A stretch of 64,000 nucleotides of DNA from Branchiostoma belcheri (GCF_001625305.1 NW_017803854.1:2318944-2382943), one strand, 5' to 3'. Positions 52,101 to 61,757 are shown, counted from the first letter of the stretch. The notes: generated from the sequence alone by a model not told the origin. Numbers and translations are program-made.

Positions 52101-54416
52101 TGTTATATCTAGGACATTTTTATATTTTACTGCCAAAACATTGATTTATTACATAGTGGTGCTTTAACTGATTCTCGCAAGGTTCAACGGTTGTTGCCAT
52201 TTCAGCATACCATGCAAACTACTGTAGATTTAGGATTATCTAAATTACAAACGAAAACATAGACTATATCCTTGTGAAAAGACAAAAACACACATTTATA
52301 ATCATTTGTAATGATTAATAGATATGCCAAGGTAACTTTAATAGAGAGGTCAACATGTCAGAATCACATCAAAGAACGATAATTGCTGTTTTGACAGTTG
52401 ACTAGTTGTTGGGTCAGCTGGAAAACAAACACTGACCAGCGCACAGCACTTACCTACAGAAATTCAATACCTTAAAGTTAAACTTCCTATAGCATAGCTG
52501 AGATCTGGGGCAACAGCGTTTTCTAATCTAAGCCAGCCTGAATTTTTTTCCGTCATCACAATTTTATTTGACGTAACGTCATGCCATTGACACGACAATC
52601 CTAGCTAGGGGGGTTCAGGGAAAATTTTGAAATCTTGACCCTCTGAAATCCTATTTCCTGCATTTTGAGGGGCAAATTTTGCTTGTACTAGTAGTTGTAG
52701 ATGGATTTAATGATTTCCATTATGAAAACTTTTAAGAATTTAAGATTTTTAAAAAAAGTGCAAAAGCTAGTTAGGCAGACTGCTGATATTTGATTATAGT
52801 GTATACTGGTATTTATATAGCCCCAAGCCGTGTATAATATTCTGACACAGTTTGCCCTGATTATGTCAATCTCTGAACTAAATAAATACCTGATATCTTT
52901 GCTATTGCTTATCTAAGGAGGCAATTGGTATGGGAAAGATCTAAACACAGTGTGAATTCTGATCAGTAGATCTACTAGCTAAAATAAGACCATTGAGGGG
53001 TCTGTGTGCCCTTTTACATAGAGCAATCAGCCATTTTAGCTCAACTGATTTGTAGTACTGAAGATGATTCGATGAGTTTGTAGCTGGACCTCTCAAATCT
53101 CAGTTGGGGTATAATCTGTATGTGGATTCAAGATAAAGCATAATCACCTGAATCTAGCATTAACTTTTTTAAGTTTAAGCAAATTTATCCTGTCGAATTT
53201 GATTTAAAAAAAACACCCACTGGCTTCTGAATTTTGGCCTGAAATATATAATTAGGAATGTTATGAACTGTGGAGCTGTCAAACTATTTGATTACCCAAC
53301 ATCTCCCTGTCCCCCACTCTTTACCTTACATACCATGCTTCAGTGAGTTAAACAAACATATAACAAACATCACGAGTCATGCTGGTGCAGAAATTTCAAG
53401 AGTGCGGTGCAAACATGACAACAGACGCCTGCACAGTGTTCAAAACAAAACACAACTTTTGTTCCCTGCTGTTAGTCTGTTTATTTCTAAACGCATGAAA
53501 GACTCTTGGACCTGAAGTTCATATCGCCTAAGGACAGTGTTAGCTGTCCAGTCAACCACAACCTGCATTTGTAACAGTACGTGACATCTTCTTTCCGCTT
53601 AGTTGTACTAGCCTGCCATGCCACTGATCTTGTACCTTGGGAAAGGCATTTTGTGCAACTTTCCTCACTCCACCCAGGTGTAAATTGGGTACCTAGCTCT
53701 GGTTAGGGACCGGACATCCCTGGGATAGGATGTTAAATGGACATCCTGTGTTTGGGAAGAGCCACACCCACCTCACCTTTTAAAAACGAGTAGAGGCATG
53801 CTCCAGTGTGTAATGGTCCAAATACTACTATCTAGAAGTTGGTGTTCAGGAGAGGCAAACTGTTCTTTTATCATATACCAACTCGTCTAGCTGGCATATC
53901 TTCTATTTGGCCAAAGCCTGGCAGAGGCTAGAAAGACCCCACCTCCAGAACACCAGGTTCAAGTTTGTTCCATTCCCTTATAGTGCAAAGGAAGACATCT
54001 GACGTATAATGATTTAAAAACCTTACGTTACTGTTATGGAATCGTCTGGCCAAAAAAATCATGGCCCCAGGTAATAAAATCTCATCTTTATTTTTTTTAA
54101 ACAGGTAGTAACGTTATATTGTACGTTATTTTGGAAGTTGGCCAAACCAAATACGTACCTTCTTTCCTTTTCTTTTCAAACATTTCAACCGTTACTGCGT
54201 CCACGTTTCCGTGACACCCTCTGTCTGCTGCTGCTCATTTTGTGCTCCGACGCTTCCCACGCGATATTTTTTCCCCTTCACAAAAATCAATATACTGCAC
54301 ATCCTTACCGGTAGGTCCGCCCCCCTCCCCCTTAACAACAACCTCGACCCACACGTCAAAACCCAGGAAAATCAAGATATCGTCAAGAAAACACGCCTTC
54401 ACAACTCACCCGACAT
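34122..54416 (-). CDS. FANK1: FANK1: fibronectin type III and ankyrin repeat protein, 11 exons
   Basis: Coding order: 54416-54410 (ATG TCG G, proposed), 47415-47238, 40892-40768, 39293-39212, 37606-37532, 36714-36649, 36172-36007, 35360-35217, 34816-34739, 34566-34522, 34217-34122. All phases agree; 1,062 nt, 353 aa, against about 345 in the human protein. An N-terminal FN3 domain ([47 protein letters not shown]) is followed by about six ankyrin repeats ([15 protein letters not shown] [78 protein letters not shown]) and a charged helix ending RPTSH. The vertebrate FANK1 is a nuclear and cytoplasmic protein linked to male germ cells and cilia-bearing cells. The two-codon first exon lies 7 kb upstream and rests on phase, a GTGAGT donor and GC-rich surroundings. 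The rest is firm. Confidence 0.93.
36546..36620 (+). repeat. Dispersed repeat, second copy of 3777-3850
   Basis: GGGTTGACATCTTGAAAAGG, TAGTCACCTGTTAGGTCAAT and CCACAATGTG match the sequence in the CUB gene intron. Confidence 0.7.
37150..37480. repeat. Local direct duplication in a FANK1 intron
   Basis: Two adjacent divergent copies of about 165 bp. Each has GAAATACA, ACTTCCTAAA(C/T)TCTGAG(T/C)GG, TGCAGGT and a run of A before GTAT. The GCAGGTAA words relate it to the element at 20332-20455. Confidence 0.55.
37915..38690. repeat. Degenerate ~115-bp tandem repeat
   Basis: Recurrent words are GGTACACAGCCA (37980s, 38070, 38200s, 38320s, 38660s), CAAACCATGGTAAGA(A/G)A, AATACA..GAGG..GTT and CAGCATGGA/CCAAGCATGGA. 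The repeats are imperfect, with an inserted patch of GGTTCTGGATA palindromic words at 38450-38640. Reading frames here are not genes. Confidence 0.7.
39470..39735 (-). repeat. tRNA-derived SINE
   Basis: Minus strand: TTTGTGGCTAAGGAGAGCAG, AGTCACCGGGTTGATTCCTT, ACTCCACCCAGGTGACAAAT, then a 3' body ending GGCTATGGGACCTTTACC. The body shares its end with 23740-23935. Confidence 0.65.
39806..40013 (-). CDS. FANK1: Alternative first exon of FANK1 (acidic N-terminus replacing FN3)
   Basis: A 208-nt open stretch starts at ATG 40013 and runs without stops to a GTTTGT donor at 39805, ending in phase 1. That is the same phase as the FN3 exon 40892-40768, so it joins the ankyrin exon 39293-39212 in frame (..[12 protein letters not shown]). 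It encodes about 70 residues: [20 protein letters not shown], then a mixed-charge stretch, [19 protein letters not shown]. It cannot be a cassette exon, because the AG just before the ATG (TCACCAG|TATGG) would need the wrong phase. Composition and codon pattern look coding, and the ankyrin-only product would lack the FN3 domain. Confidence 0.6.
40440..40566. repeat. MITE-like element with CAGGGCT ends
   Basis: Starts CAGGGCTCAAAATACTGGGT and ends GGTACTTCTAGCCC. The interior has several GCAGGT / ACCTGC words, related to 20332-20455 and 47467-47600. Confidence 0.5.
41155..41918 (+). mobile_element. PIF/Harbinger-like element with TTA target duplication
   Basis: Terminal inverted repeats are GGCCCGATTTAGACTAGAAA (left) and, on the opposite strand, GGCCCGATTTAGACTGGAAA (right), one mismatch in 20. 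Both ends are flanked by TTA (41152-41154 and 41919-41921), the 3-bp target site typical of PIF/Harbinger. Length 764 bp. No transposase is seen, but the element holds a decayed Myb/SANT-like frame, and Harbinger elements do encode such a protein. The sub-terminal regions are rich in AACCGTTTC / GAAACGGTT words. It lies in the FANK1 intron between exons 47415-47238 and 40892-40768. Confidence 0.85.
41509..41778 (+). pseudogene. Myb/SANT-like DNA-binding protein remnant (Harbinger accessory protein)
   Basis: From ATG 41509 the frame reads through GRVWTQE to a TAG at 41557-41559. It then continues as [39 protein letters not shown] and [10 protein letters not shown] to a second stop at 41776-41778. 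The W..E..LI..W.D..IQ..L pattern and RT..QVR.KFK.LK..Y fit the trihelix/Myb-SANT-like family found in PIF/Harbinger second proteins. The in-frame stop between the first tryptophan and the helix, and the short length, show it is broken. Confidence 0.75.
42064..42475. mobile_element. hAT-like MITE with CAGTG ends
   Basis: Left end CAGTGTTCGAAATACCTGTC and right end GAGTATTTCGACCACTG form inverted repeats, imperfect in the middle. The interior repeats CTGCAAT / ATTGCAG words and has about 400 bp. A partial copy is at 27030-27120. The flanks do not show a clean 8-bp duplication. Confidence 0.65.
42664..44201. mobile_element. hAT-like non-autonomous element (1.54 kb) with CCATATG target duplication
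   Basis: Left terminus CAGGGCTCGAAATAC and right terminus GTATTTCGAGCCCTG are exact inverted repeats, flanked on both sides by CCATATG (42657-42663 and 44202-44208). CAGGG..CCCTG ends fit the hAT superfamily, although its duplication is normally 8 bp. Sub-terminal GGTGGCGC / GCGCCACC repeats are present. The interior from about 43112 to 44100 is nearly identical to 45525-46583. No transposase frame found. Confidence 0.8.
44563..44690 (-). repeat. tRNA-derived SINE
   Basis: Minus strand: GGTGGTTTTGTGGTTAGGGT, GAAGGTTCTGGGTTCGAATC, CTCATGTGTCCTTGGGAAAG and GCACTGTTACC. Head and start of body only. Confidence 0.65.
45157..46761. mobile_element. Harbinger-like non-autonomous element (1.6 kb) sharing its core with the hAT-like element
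   Basis: Left end GGCCTAACAAAATAAATGTT with GTGTTTCC; right end, on the opposite strand, GGCCTAGGAAAAAAAATGTT with GTGTTTCC. Both are flanked by TAA (45154-45156 and 46762-46764), as in PIF/Harbinger. The interior 45525-46583 is a near-identical direct copy of 43112-44100 of the neighbouring hAT-like element, apart from a 41-bp insertion near 45600 and divergence at the right end. A G-rich tract with a 20-N gap (45336-45355) interrupts it. No transposase is seen. Confidence 0.7.
45336..45355. other. Assembly gap (20 N) in a poly-G tract
   Basis: Run of N flanked on both sides by G homopolymer (CTGGAGGGGGGGGG before, GGGGGGGGGGG after). A poly-G stretch probably stopped the assembly. Confidence 1.
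47467..47600. repeat. GCAGGTA-type element, third copy
   Basis: AGGCAGAAAATACTGGGT, CGGACTGTGCAGGTATTTCT and CACTGGTCCATGTACTGGGT match the elements at 20332-20455 and 40440-40566. It lies just 5' of the FN3 exon of FANK1. Confidence 0.55.
47954..49588. mobile_element. Unclassified 1.6-kb TIR element with TA flanks
   Basis: Left end GAGTCCATTCCAAGTCACCG; right end, on the opposite strand, GAGTCCATTCCACGTCACCG, one mismatch in 20. Both are followed internally by a G/T-rich stretch. The flanking dinucleotide is TA on each side. The sub-terminal zones are dense in TTCGAAA / TTTCGAA and ATTATAA words, while the middle (48240-48800, 49090-49300) is CpG-rich. No transposase is recognised in frames at 48171-48449 or 49322-48864. 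Located in FANK1 intron 1. Confidence 0.8.
49600..51117. other. FANK1 intron 1, no feature recognised
   Basis: A/T-rich sequence; short open frames only. No gene or clear repeat boundary seen. Confidence 0.4.
51118..51405 (-). CDS. Hypothetical open frame, 95 codons
   Basis: Complete frame from ATG 51405 to TAA 51118, with ordinary amino-acid composition and several Trp ([48 protein letters not shown]). I do not recognise a family. It lies inside FANK1 intron 1 in the same sense, 300 bp from another open frame (51711-52043), with a MITE between them. Either a fragment of an unknown mobile element, a small intronic gene or chance. Confidence 0.3.
   Translation of the reverse strand: MPHRKRHADPHTTGVLKTWEVMHLNHVTSGQWRVTFLGALYPRNADGKIRYDSRFPNVLIQAEDWFEGNKALFSCPAQRPSGRTTDWCIVKDIHW
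51497..51705. mobile_element. MITE with AGCCTCYGTAGC ends, copy 1
   Basis: Starts TAGCCTCTGTAGCAGGCTTA and ends CATGCTATGGAGGCTA. The interior has CTGGGGGTTTGGTGGTCTTC and ATGTTGTCTATATGCAATCA. The inverted second copy is at 60828-61032. Confidence 0.75.
51711..52043 (-). CDS. Hypothetical open frame, ~97 codons from the first ATG
   Basis: An ATG ([19 protein letters not shown]) starts a frame that continues [53 protein letters not shown] and ends at TAA 51711. The composition is protein-like and rich in Cys/Arg/Lys. No family recognised, and no splice sites are obvious. Same sense as FANK1, in its first intron. Confidence 0.3.
   Translation of the reverse strand: MYVVSTKTVCVIMRCIRFTKTIRNWTLLESKQRLFASMCRPALTYRHAELSKILAQCLVRVGGALQGLKKDSSVLYLCNGQGLVCGRVRFSNKHLDEKDKLRCEKPCFSY
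53590..53775 (+). repeat. SINE 3' body
   Basis: TGCCATGCCACTGATCTTGT, CTTGGGAAAGGCATTTTGTG, CTTTCCTCACTCCACCCAGG, GGTACCTAGCTCTGGTTAGG, GATAGGATGTTAAATGGACA and TGTTTGGGAAGAGCCAC. Same family as 5376-5530. The stretch 52044-53589 shows no gene. Confidence 0.7.
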
Positions 54417-54680
54417 CTTTGGAGACCTGTAGAACCTTTTCTCGTCGCCGGTGCGGCCGTTTTCGCTGGCGTTCCAGCCGAGAATGACTTCCGAGTCCAC
54501 CAAGCCCGTGTGTTTACCTGTCTCCTACCCACCAGTTATGCAAAATACTCACCTTCATAATATGGCCGCCAACTCTCGACCAATCAGAGCGCCGGGTTTC
54601 AGTACTTACCATTGTGACAAATAGGGGTGTGATTTTCACGCTCAGAGGGTACCATTGTGACAAATAGGGGTGTATACGTC
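54417..54680 (-). promoter_or_regulatory. Putative FANK1 promoter with duplicated 24-bp motif
   Basis: Upstream (on the minus strand) of the proposed first codon, 54420-54600 is CpG-rich. Just beyond it, TACCATTGTGACAAATAGGG with GTGT occurs twice in tandem (about 54608 and 54650), 42 bp apart. On the minus strand this reads ACACCCCTATTTGTCACAAT. No TATA box is obvious. Promoter assignment depends on the first-exon call. Confidence 0.4.
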
Positions 54681-55559
54681 TGTAAAATAAACTAAAAGCC
54701 ATCATTGTGATTATTAGAGCAGGAATCTATATGTACGGATCTAAAATAAGGATAATTCTCTGCATCAGCAGAATTGTGATTTTGCAAATATTTTTTTTTC
54801 CTGGAAATTTAAAAGCGACCCCACTAACTTTTTACATACGCTGGATGGTTTGTTGCAATGATACAGATTTGCCCAAACTGTTGTCAACGTCGAGACAAAA
54901 TTGACACGAATTCGAAACAAGTGTGTCGTCCGCCGTTCGAGTCGGGATGGCAATGTTCGCGGCTGTGAAAGAACGCCGTCTGGCGGAGTAAGATGGTAAT
55001 GCAATAGATTAACATGGCTGCAGTGTAATTTATTACCGTCAGGGGCCGCTGCAGTGTCGTATACTCGGCAAGCTGAGCGATTGTGAATGGAAAATCCAAT
55101 CTCCAAGCAGATCCCTCTCGGTGGCAAAAAGACCGTATCAAATTGGCCAGGCAGTATCCATTAGCCAGAGAAGGTCGCCAGCCACCGACGGGTATTAGGC
55201 AGTATTCACTGCTTTGGCTGAAACTGAGTACTAGTATATATGCTGCAAGGCAGCATCAGATTGGCAAGACAGTATCAAACTACGATGGTACAAAACTAAC
55301 TGTCTGGAAGTTGGTGATTCACTACAAATCACCCGGATGGAGGCCTGGCGAACCCCATCTCGTACTAGCCATAGAAGGCAGCAGAATCTTCAGCTTGTTG
55401 AAGGCGGCTGCCTCAAATGAAAGAAGAAAGAAGAAGAAGAACTGTCCAGGTCGTATTTATTTACCAGGGAGTTACCATTTGCTAAAAAGAAAAAAGAAAA
55501 TACATGTACCAGTACAAAAAAAGAAAGTCTGATAGAAATGCCTATATCATGTCAAAAAA

Positions 55560-56070
55560 ATAAGCCGAAGCCTAAACCTTTGCTTGGAGTACTTTAGGAT
55601 AATTACGAAGGCCTGGGGCTAGCTGAATATCGCCCCCAATAGAGCGGAGATTATCGCCCAAGGCCACCGCGAAAGTTCTCGGCAGGAGCTCCCGACAGGA
55701 CAGACCCCCAGTCAACAGGGACCAGCGGATTAAAGGTACAAGGTGGACCCCTGCCGATCGCTGTGGCAGCAAATCATCCTCCATAATCATCCTCCGTAAT
55801 CATCGAACATTTCAGTGGCCTTAATCTCATACATCTACAATTACCAGTTGTCTTATGTACAACGTTGTATTGAGTTCTTTATGTGATGTCTGACCTTTGA
55901 TTTGCACTTTTATATTTCGAAGAAGTTCTATGATTTCCTTACGTATGTTTATGATTATGTTCTGGTGTATTATAAGCCCATATGCCATGGGCTGGGCGAC
56001 AAAAGTTGCAAGACACGAAAATAAAAATAAATTCATTCATTCATTCATCATTCATTCATTCATTCACTAC
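55560..56070 (+). repeat. LINE 3' fragment with (ATTC)n tail
   Basis: Contains TTCTCGGCAGGAGCTCCCGA, GGATTAAAGGTACAAGGTGG, a GCCATGGGCTGGGCGACAAA motif and AATAAAAATAAATTCATTC repeated. The short repeat end after an A-rich stretch is typical of non-LTR retrotransposons. A second, shorter tail (CGTACAATAAAGGTCTTTCA, then (ATTCA)n) is at 56160-56236. Confidence 0.6.
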
Positions 56071-56249
56071 CTTAAGAAGCGAGAAGTTGAATCTGTAAAT
56101 AGTACATGTAGTTCACATTAGTATGTATAGTTTAGTAAGATACTACTGTAATTTTTACTTGTTTTATACATGACCTGTGCTTAGATCTTAAGAGCATAAA
56201 CGTACAATAAAGGTCTTTCATTCAATTCAATTCAATTTTGATCCAAACT

Positions 56250-56360
56250 TCAAGCAAATGCTACGGTGGCAAGCACGCCAGTAGCCAGTACTGGGGATAT
56301 CAAATAAACACTCCTCTGGCCAATGGACACTGCCTTGCCACCGTAGGATCTGCTTGTGAG
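56250..56360. repeat. Small foldback element
   Basis: CAAGCAAATGCTACGGTGGC with AAG at the left pairs with CTTGCCACCGTAGGATCTGC with TTG at the right. A related right arm (CTTACCACCGTAGGATCTGC) is at 30483-30506. Confidence 0.65.
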
Positions 56361-56600
56361 GATTACCGTTTATCTACAGATCTCACAGTACAAAAACAGA
56401 AGTTCCTCTGTGCCAATTCCCCTCCAATTTGACTCATTTGTGAGTTGAGAGATAAAAGAGACGCCGGGAGGAGGAAGTATTCGGGACGGGCGCCTGGCAG
56501 CATCTCAAGGGTGTCGTCTGCTGAGGGTTGGTAGTCTCCACCAGACTAACAACGTGGGTTCAAGAAAACAGTCAAATTTAGCCAGATAGGGGGAATAATC

Positions 56601-56791
56601 TAGTCTCCACCAGACTCCTTTGCAGGCTGAATAAATAGTAGAAATCGGCTAAGGGGAACATCATTGACCAGAGGAGTTGGCCGGCCATAGAGGGTCCAGC
56701 TTCTATGGCGCCTCTGGCCGATGATGTTCCCCTTAGCCGATTTCTACTATTTATTCAGCCTGCAAAGGAGTCTGGTGGATCATGGAGACTA
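56601..56791. mobile_element. Foldback MITE (191 bp) with 9-bp target duplication
   Basis: Begins TAGTCTCCACCAGACTCCTT and ends AAGGAGTCTGGTGGATCATG with GAGACTA. The two arms, each about 85 bp (including GGCTGAATAAATAGTAGAAA and its complement), pair almost fully. The element is flanked by GGAATAATC on both sides (56592-56600, 56792-56800). Confidence 0.85.
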
Positions 56792-57309
56792 GGAATAATC
56801 AGCCACGGGAGTTTGGCCACTGTAGAGTGCGTTTGCCCACGCAGATCGGAGGGGCAAATTAACTATTCTTCTTATTTTTGCCGAATTTCACGATCCGTTT
56901 CCCCGTAGGAAGGCCTGATGGAGGCTAGTAGGACGACTTCTTGCTCTGGTCATACCAATTACTGTTTCTACAAGAGTTATACGAAGCCTGGTTGAGGCTA
57001 CTTTGCCCCAGGGGTTTCGTGCCGTTTCCCGCGTGCGAGCCCAGTTCCAACTGTAATCCAACAACTCTATATTCCTGGGAACTCGGCAAACTGAGCACAC
57101 AAAATATCACAGCCGACCTTCTGGAATCAAGGGCAGGTTTGGAAGCTTTGATCAAAAACCGTGAAGACTTAGGCTGAGAACTAAAGGGGAGAAACCCAAA
57201 ACATGTCGGCAAGTAACACATACACACACGCGCACGCACAACCTCTGCTTGGAGATCTAGAGTAACTGCACCGTCGGTAGTAAGAATACAGTGTTAGTCA
57301 CACTGGGCC

Positions 57310-57358
57310 CTTGCTCCGCACTCACACATACACGCGCACGCACACACACACACACGCG

Positions 57359-57408
<50 letters not shown>

Positions 57409-57480
57409 CGCGCACACACACGCACAGACGCGAACGCACACACACGCACGCACACATACACACACGCACACAGCTAACAG
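57310..57480. repeat. (CA)n/(CG)n compound microsatellite
   Basis: Long run of ACAC with CGCGCGCG islands. Thr/His/Arg frames in it are translations of the repeat. Confidence 0.95.
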
Positions 57481-58659
57481 ATACAAGATAACAATCATCA
57501 CGGGATCATAAAATAAAACTTAAGTATACCAACTCGGTAATCGTACCATTTTCATTTTTCCCACGGTAATGCGATTTTTCTGTGGTTCTTGTTTTCTATC
57601 CGTTGGTTGTATATCACACTTGGTCGACAACGAAAAATCGTGACCATCTCCTCTTTCATATTTTCCTTATTTGAAGACACGAATGTATGACGCCTATGTA
57701 TAAAATACGTGAACGATTAGCAATCAATTGATGACCTACATTTCTGTAAGTCCAGAACTTAACTAGTACATGTAATATCGAGTCTCTCAGTGCTTCGTGA
57801 AACAGCCAAACGCCAACACAATGCCTGGAAAGATGGGCTCCTGGAAATGATTTTCTATTCATTCTTTTTACACCTTTTTATATCAACATCCCTAACCAAT
57901 GAAATATTGTGAAGCACCAAGGATATAAATCAAGTCACCATACGGCGTTTAATATCAAAGTATTAACTTTAAACTTTTTGAAAGTACATTGTATACAGAA
58001 TGATTTCATCATCATCATCTTCGCTGTCTTTCAGTAGATTTACCTGCCTTTAAGAGCGTAAAAGGCAGAAAGGCAAAGGAATTTCTTACATTTCGCTATG
58101 GAATGCAGAAAGATTGTTTCATTATTTTCCAAGAACAATAACTTTGTTGATTAAATCTTTCGCTCTTCAAGTTCTAAACATTATATTACCTTCCATTTTT
58201 ATCCAATTATTTCCTTACCATAATGAATGGTACAATGTACTATATGTTCTGTTCCTTGCGTCCATTTCTATGGCCGGTGAACAGGAACACCGGTCATCAC
58301 TAGACCAGTCCCACTAGGCATTGGACACCATTCGCCTCCTGGCCGCACGGCCACGGGCGTGACATGTCCATCCCGTCGCGCCTTCGCGTCAAGTTTTCAA
58401 TCTTTAGACTTCAAAGAAACCGCTGTGGTTAGTTCTAAGTGATCTACTGGCGTCGGGGCACGGCCTCTACTCCAGGAAAATACCGCGAGGTCCTGACACT
58501 GTCATACAAACCGGCCGGACACCCCAGCTGACCAAACCGGCCCGGACAGTGACAGACTGGCCGCCGGGTGGAAAACTTCACGTAATCTCGGTGAATGCGG
58601 CTAAGGAAAACAACCACGCGATAAACCGCGAGGCTGCGAAGTGGGGGAGGGTCGGAAAG

Positions 58660-58920
58660 AATGAAAAGACGACAGACAGACAGAAACTTGATAAACTTGA
58701 GAAATTAAGAACTGAGAGCGATAACTGACAACTGTTCTCAAAACAGGAAGATGAACTTTGAAACGCCCACGGAAAATCCAATTTTGTATGAAAGACGACA
58801 GACAGACAGACAGAAAGTTGATAAACTTGAGAAATGAAGCACTAAGAGCGATATTGGCAATTGCAACTTCTCAAAACAGGAAGATGAAATTTGAGACGTC
58901 TACGGAAAATTCCGATTTTG
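58660..58920. repeat. Tandem duplication, two ~126-bp units
   Basis: Unit starts at about 58665 and 58791 share AAAGACGACAGACAGACAGA, TTGATAAACTTGAGAAAT, GAGAGCGAT / AAGAGCGAT, CTCAAAACAGGAAGATGAA and ACGGAAAAT. The region 57500-58660 shows no gene. Confidence 0.9.
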
Positions 58921-59824
58921 TCACAAGCCGAACTCTTGGATTTTAGAAGAGAAAGTCTTTTTAAGTTTTTAAGTCTTAATTAAGGAACTTTTTTCTGCCT
59001 AGCATGTCCAGATCATGAGATCAAAAGCGAAAGTGCCTCTGCAGTACCATAACAAGCTGCCAGGGGGATCTAATCATTTCGAGGTCTCATCAAGACCTAC
59101 CGACATACCAAATATTAAGAGTCAAGACAATTCATCCAAGCCTTCTCGAGTTGTCAAGAATGCCGAAAATATAACCTTCTTTGCGAAGGTAATGACAACT
59201 TCGTTTAAAGGATCGTTCCATTCTTATTGTGCTGAAGGGGTGGTCAGAGTTTTCTCTTAACAAAATAATAAACTCACTGGGAATTTTGATACAAGGATGT
59301 AGTGGCATCTGAATGGAAATGTATAACATATAGGCACTCCGATCGGCATCTGTGTCTTTACTCGTAGGAAACTTCTGAACCTATCAATTACCCCCAATGT
59401 TTTATAATAGAACGATCCATCGGTAAGCTACTAGTATATAGAGAAATGAAAACTTGCAAAGTAGGATTTAAAAACACATCACAGCAGACGTCAAGCGCGC
59501 TTCTAATGGACGAGCGCTTTCTGACCTTTTTTTCTCACACCGTTTTTCTGCGTTAAGGGGCTTTGGGTAAATACCATTAAGGTTTGGTTCACATACCGCT
59601 AAATTACATTAAGTAACTAATCGTACTAATGCACGTTTGGGAACTTTTTCTTCATACCGTGAGATTTTCACGTTGCGGCTGTGGAGGCCTGGAAAGGGTG
59701 GTGCGCACAGCTCCAACAGAGCACGCATTGCACAGAATCAGAAAATATCATGATCATTTCTTCTGATACGTGTGGCTAATCAGTTTCTGTTTTCTGGAAT
59801 ATCAGTATGATTTTAACATGCGTC

Positions 59825-59925
59825 GATGAAGGTTAGGCATCCAGGTATTGAGAAATTGTTACTCAGGCAACTTGATAGATTGACAGTTTCCAAAGCCTAT
59901 CCAGTTGGTTGGGTAACAATTTCGT
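59825..59925. repeat. Imperfect hairpin related to 13186-13265
   Basis: GAAGGTTAGGCATCCAGGTA, TTGTTACTCAGGCAACTTGA, and the facing arm CTATCCAGTTGGTTGGGTAA with CAA. The word GAAGGTTAGACATTCAGGTA at 23202-23221 and the CTGGATGTCTAACCTTC at 13271-13287 suggest one family. Confidence 0.55.
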
Positions 59926-60827
59926 TAATTGTGGTTCTAACATTAAAATGTGCAGATTTTGCTGATTTGGATAAAGGAGTCATTACATGGTTTGATTGAA
60001 GAATCTTAAAAACAAAGAGGATTTATTGACGTAAGACCTCTTACTAGGCAGACCTATAAGAAAGATCGCAAAAGATCAAAGGGAAGAGTCGTACCTCGGT
60101 GTTACGTACACTCGCAAAAGGAAAATGTCAATGGGTTGATATGTACGCACATCGCGAGCTGTCTGACGTAAGCTTGCAAATGTCAGACGACAAACTGACC
60201 GATAGTTTCCGAAAGGTCAGTTAGTTTTGACAGATACTCGTTCAGTTTAAGCATAAAGTGTCGGATGAAGCTCTACTTAAAGCTGTATTATGTAATATTA
60301 GGACGAAAGCAAAATCTTTATTTTCTGGGTGGTACCCTAATTTTTTTTTCCTTTCCAGTAACCATTTTCCGTCAGAACTTTGAGAATTTTTGCTCCATGG
60401 GGATACATTGGGATAGTGTGGTTTCAACTCAGTATGTAGATAAATGACTAGAATATTGGCAAATTGCACTAGATGTCTTTAATCACACACGTGTACCACA
60501 CAGCAGCACACATCACTCCTCCCCCCGCCCGGCGGCCAAACTTTGTCCTCCGGCTCTGCGGCCAGGATTTTCCCGCCTTATCTCTGTCACAACTAAAAGC
60601 TTTCACAGTCATTTTTCTTCCAGCGGGAGCAAAGTTTGGAGCCTTTCAAGCCGGATTTTACACCTGCGCCCTGAGCTCCAAACACCGCCTGATATTTGTA
60701 CAGCGATGGTTAAATTGCGGGAGGTGCCATTTATTTAGCACAAACGTCGCAAAACTAACGTTTCCCGTGAGCCTGTGTACACAGGTCGGGGGATGGATGT
60801 GTTGAGGGACCATTTGCAGGTGGGGTG

Positions 60828-61032
60828 GCTCCAGCCTCCATAGCATTCGAAAAACTGGGGGGGGGGGTCTTCAGGGTCTTTTCTGGAGCTTTTATATGCT
60901 ATTTTCTGATTGCATATAGACAACATAGCCGGCCTGGTTGAATTATCCCCGTTTTTGAACTGGGCTAATCAGAAGACAGCCGAAGACCACCAAACCCCCA
61001 GTTCTATAACTTAGCCTGCTACGGAGGCTAGG
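60828..61032. mobile_element. MITE with AGCCTC ends, copy 2 (inverted relative to copy 1)
   Basis: CCAGCCTCCATAGCATTCGA at the left and TTAGCCTGCTACGGAGGCTA at the right, with an interior GACAACATAGCCGGCCTGGT shared with 51497-51705. Confidence 0.75.
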
Positions 61033-61052
61033 GTGGCTCGGATGAAAGAGAT

Positions 61053-61260
61053 GTGGGGTTGTGTGGCGTAACGGCAGAACATTCAGCTAAGAACCAAGAG
61101 GTCCCAGGTTCGAGCCCTGCCAAGTCACCAACCTTGTGCCCTTGGGAAAGGCACTTTACACGGCTTTCCTCACTTCACTCAGGTGAAAATGAGTATTCCA
61201 GAATGATCATTATCATGATCGTGGGCATTAAAGGAAAACCAATCAAACCAAATACCTGAA
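61053..61260 (+). repeat. tRNA-derived SINE
   Basis: GTGGGGTTGTGTGGCGTAAC, GGCAGAACATTCAGCTAAG, B box CCAGGTTCGAGCCCTGCC, CCTTGTGCCCTTGGGAAAGG, CTCACTTCACTCAGGTGAAA, and a tail GATCATTATCATGATCGTGG with GCATTAAAGG. It is the best-preserved full-length copy in the window. Confidence 0.85.
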
Positions 61261-61757
61261 ACAACATCAGAGCACGGCGGGGTAGTGAGAGAGAGAAGCC
61301 ATATGGAGCTAAACAAGGTCTGAATTTGAACGGACACAGTGTCAACCATACCTGTGGGGTCCCCACAACTCAATGTCACATTTCGGGGCGGGTGTCAGAT
61401 TTTGCTGACTGCCGTTGATTTTTCGGGAAAAAAGCAAACAATGAAATGATTGTGATTTGGAGCAGTCCGTATACCCTGTGATGTTACATATGTTCACTTT
61501 TGTCTTGAGCTATGTATGATTCTTTTCTTCCTTTCAGAAATAACTGACTTCTACACTCAACACGGCATATTTACCGGGAATTCTTCTTACAACAAAAAGA
61601 CACACTTGAGAAGAAAAATATTCAGGTGGGATTTTGATAAGTCGATGTCGGTGGTGTGTATTTGTTTTAGTATATGTGGATGTGAATAGGTGGGGTGGGG
61701 GGCTTCGTTTATGCATATAATAATGGATTGCTAAGTGTTCTTACTACCCTCCTTCTT

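Noticed and set aside
55083..55532. 149-codon plus-strand frame
   Set aside because: Lys-rich low-complexity end and no domain; probably chance in repeat-derived sequence.
57257..57511. Thr/His and Val/Cys repeat proteins
   Set aside because: Translations of the CA/CG microsatellite.
61053..61130. tRNA gene candidates at SINE heads (also 14200-14280, 17033-17116, 29960-30041)
   Set aside because: B boxes are present, but acceptor and anticodon stems do not pair; they continue into shared SINE bodies.
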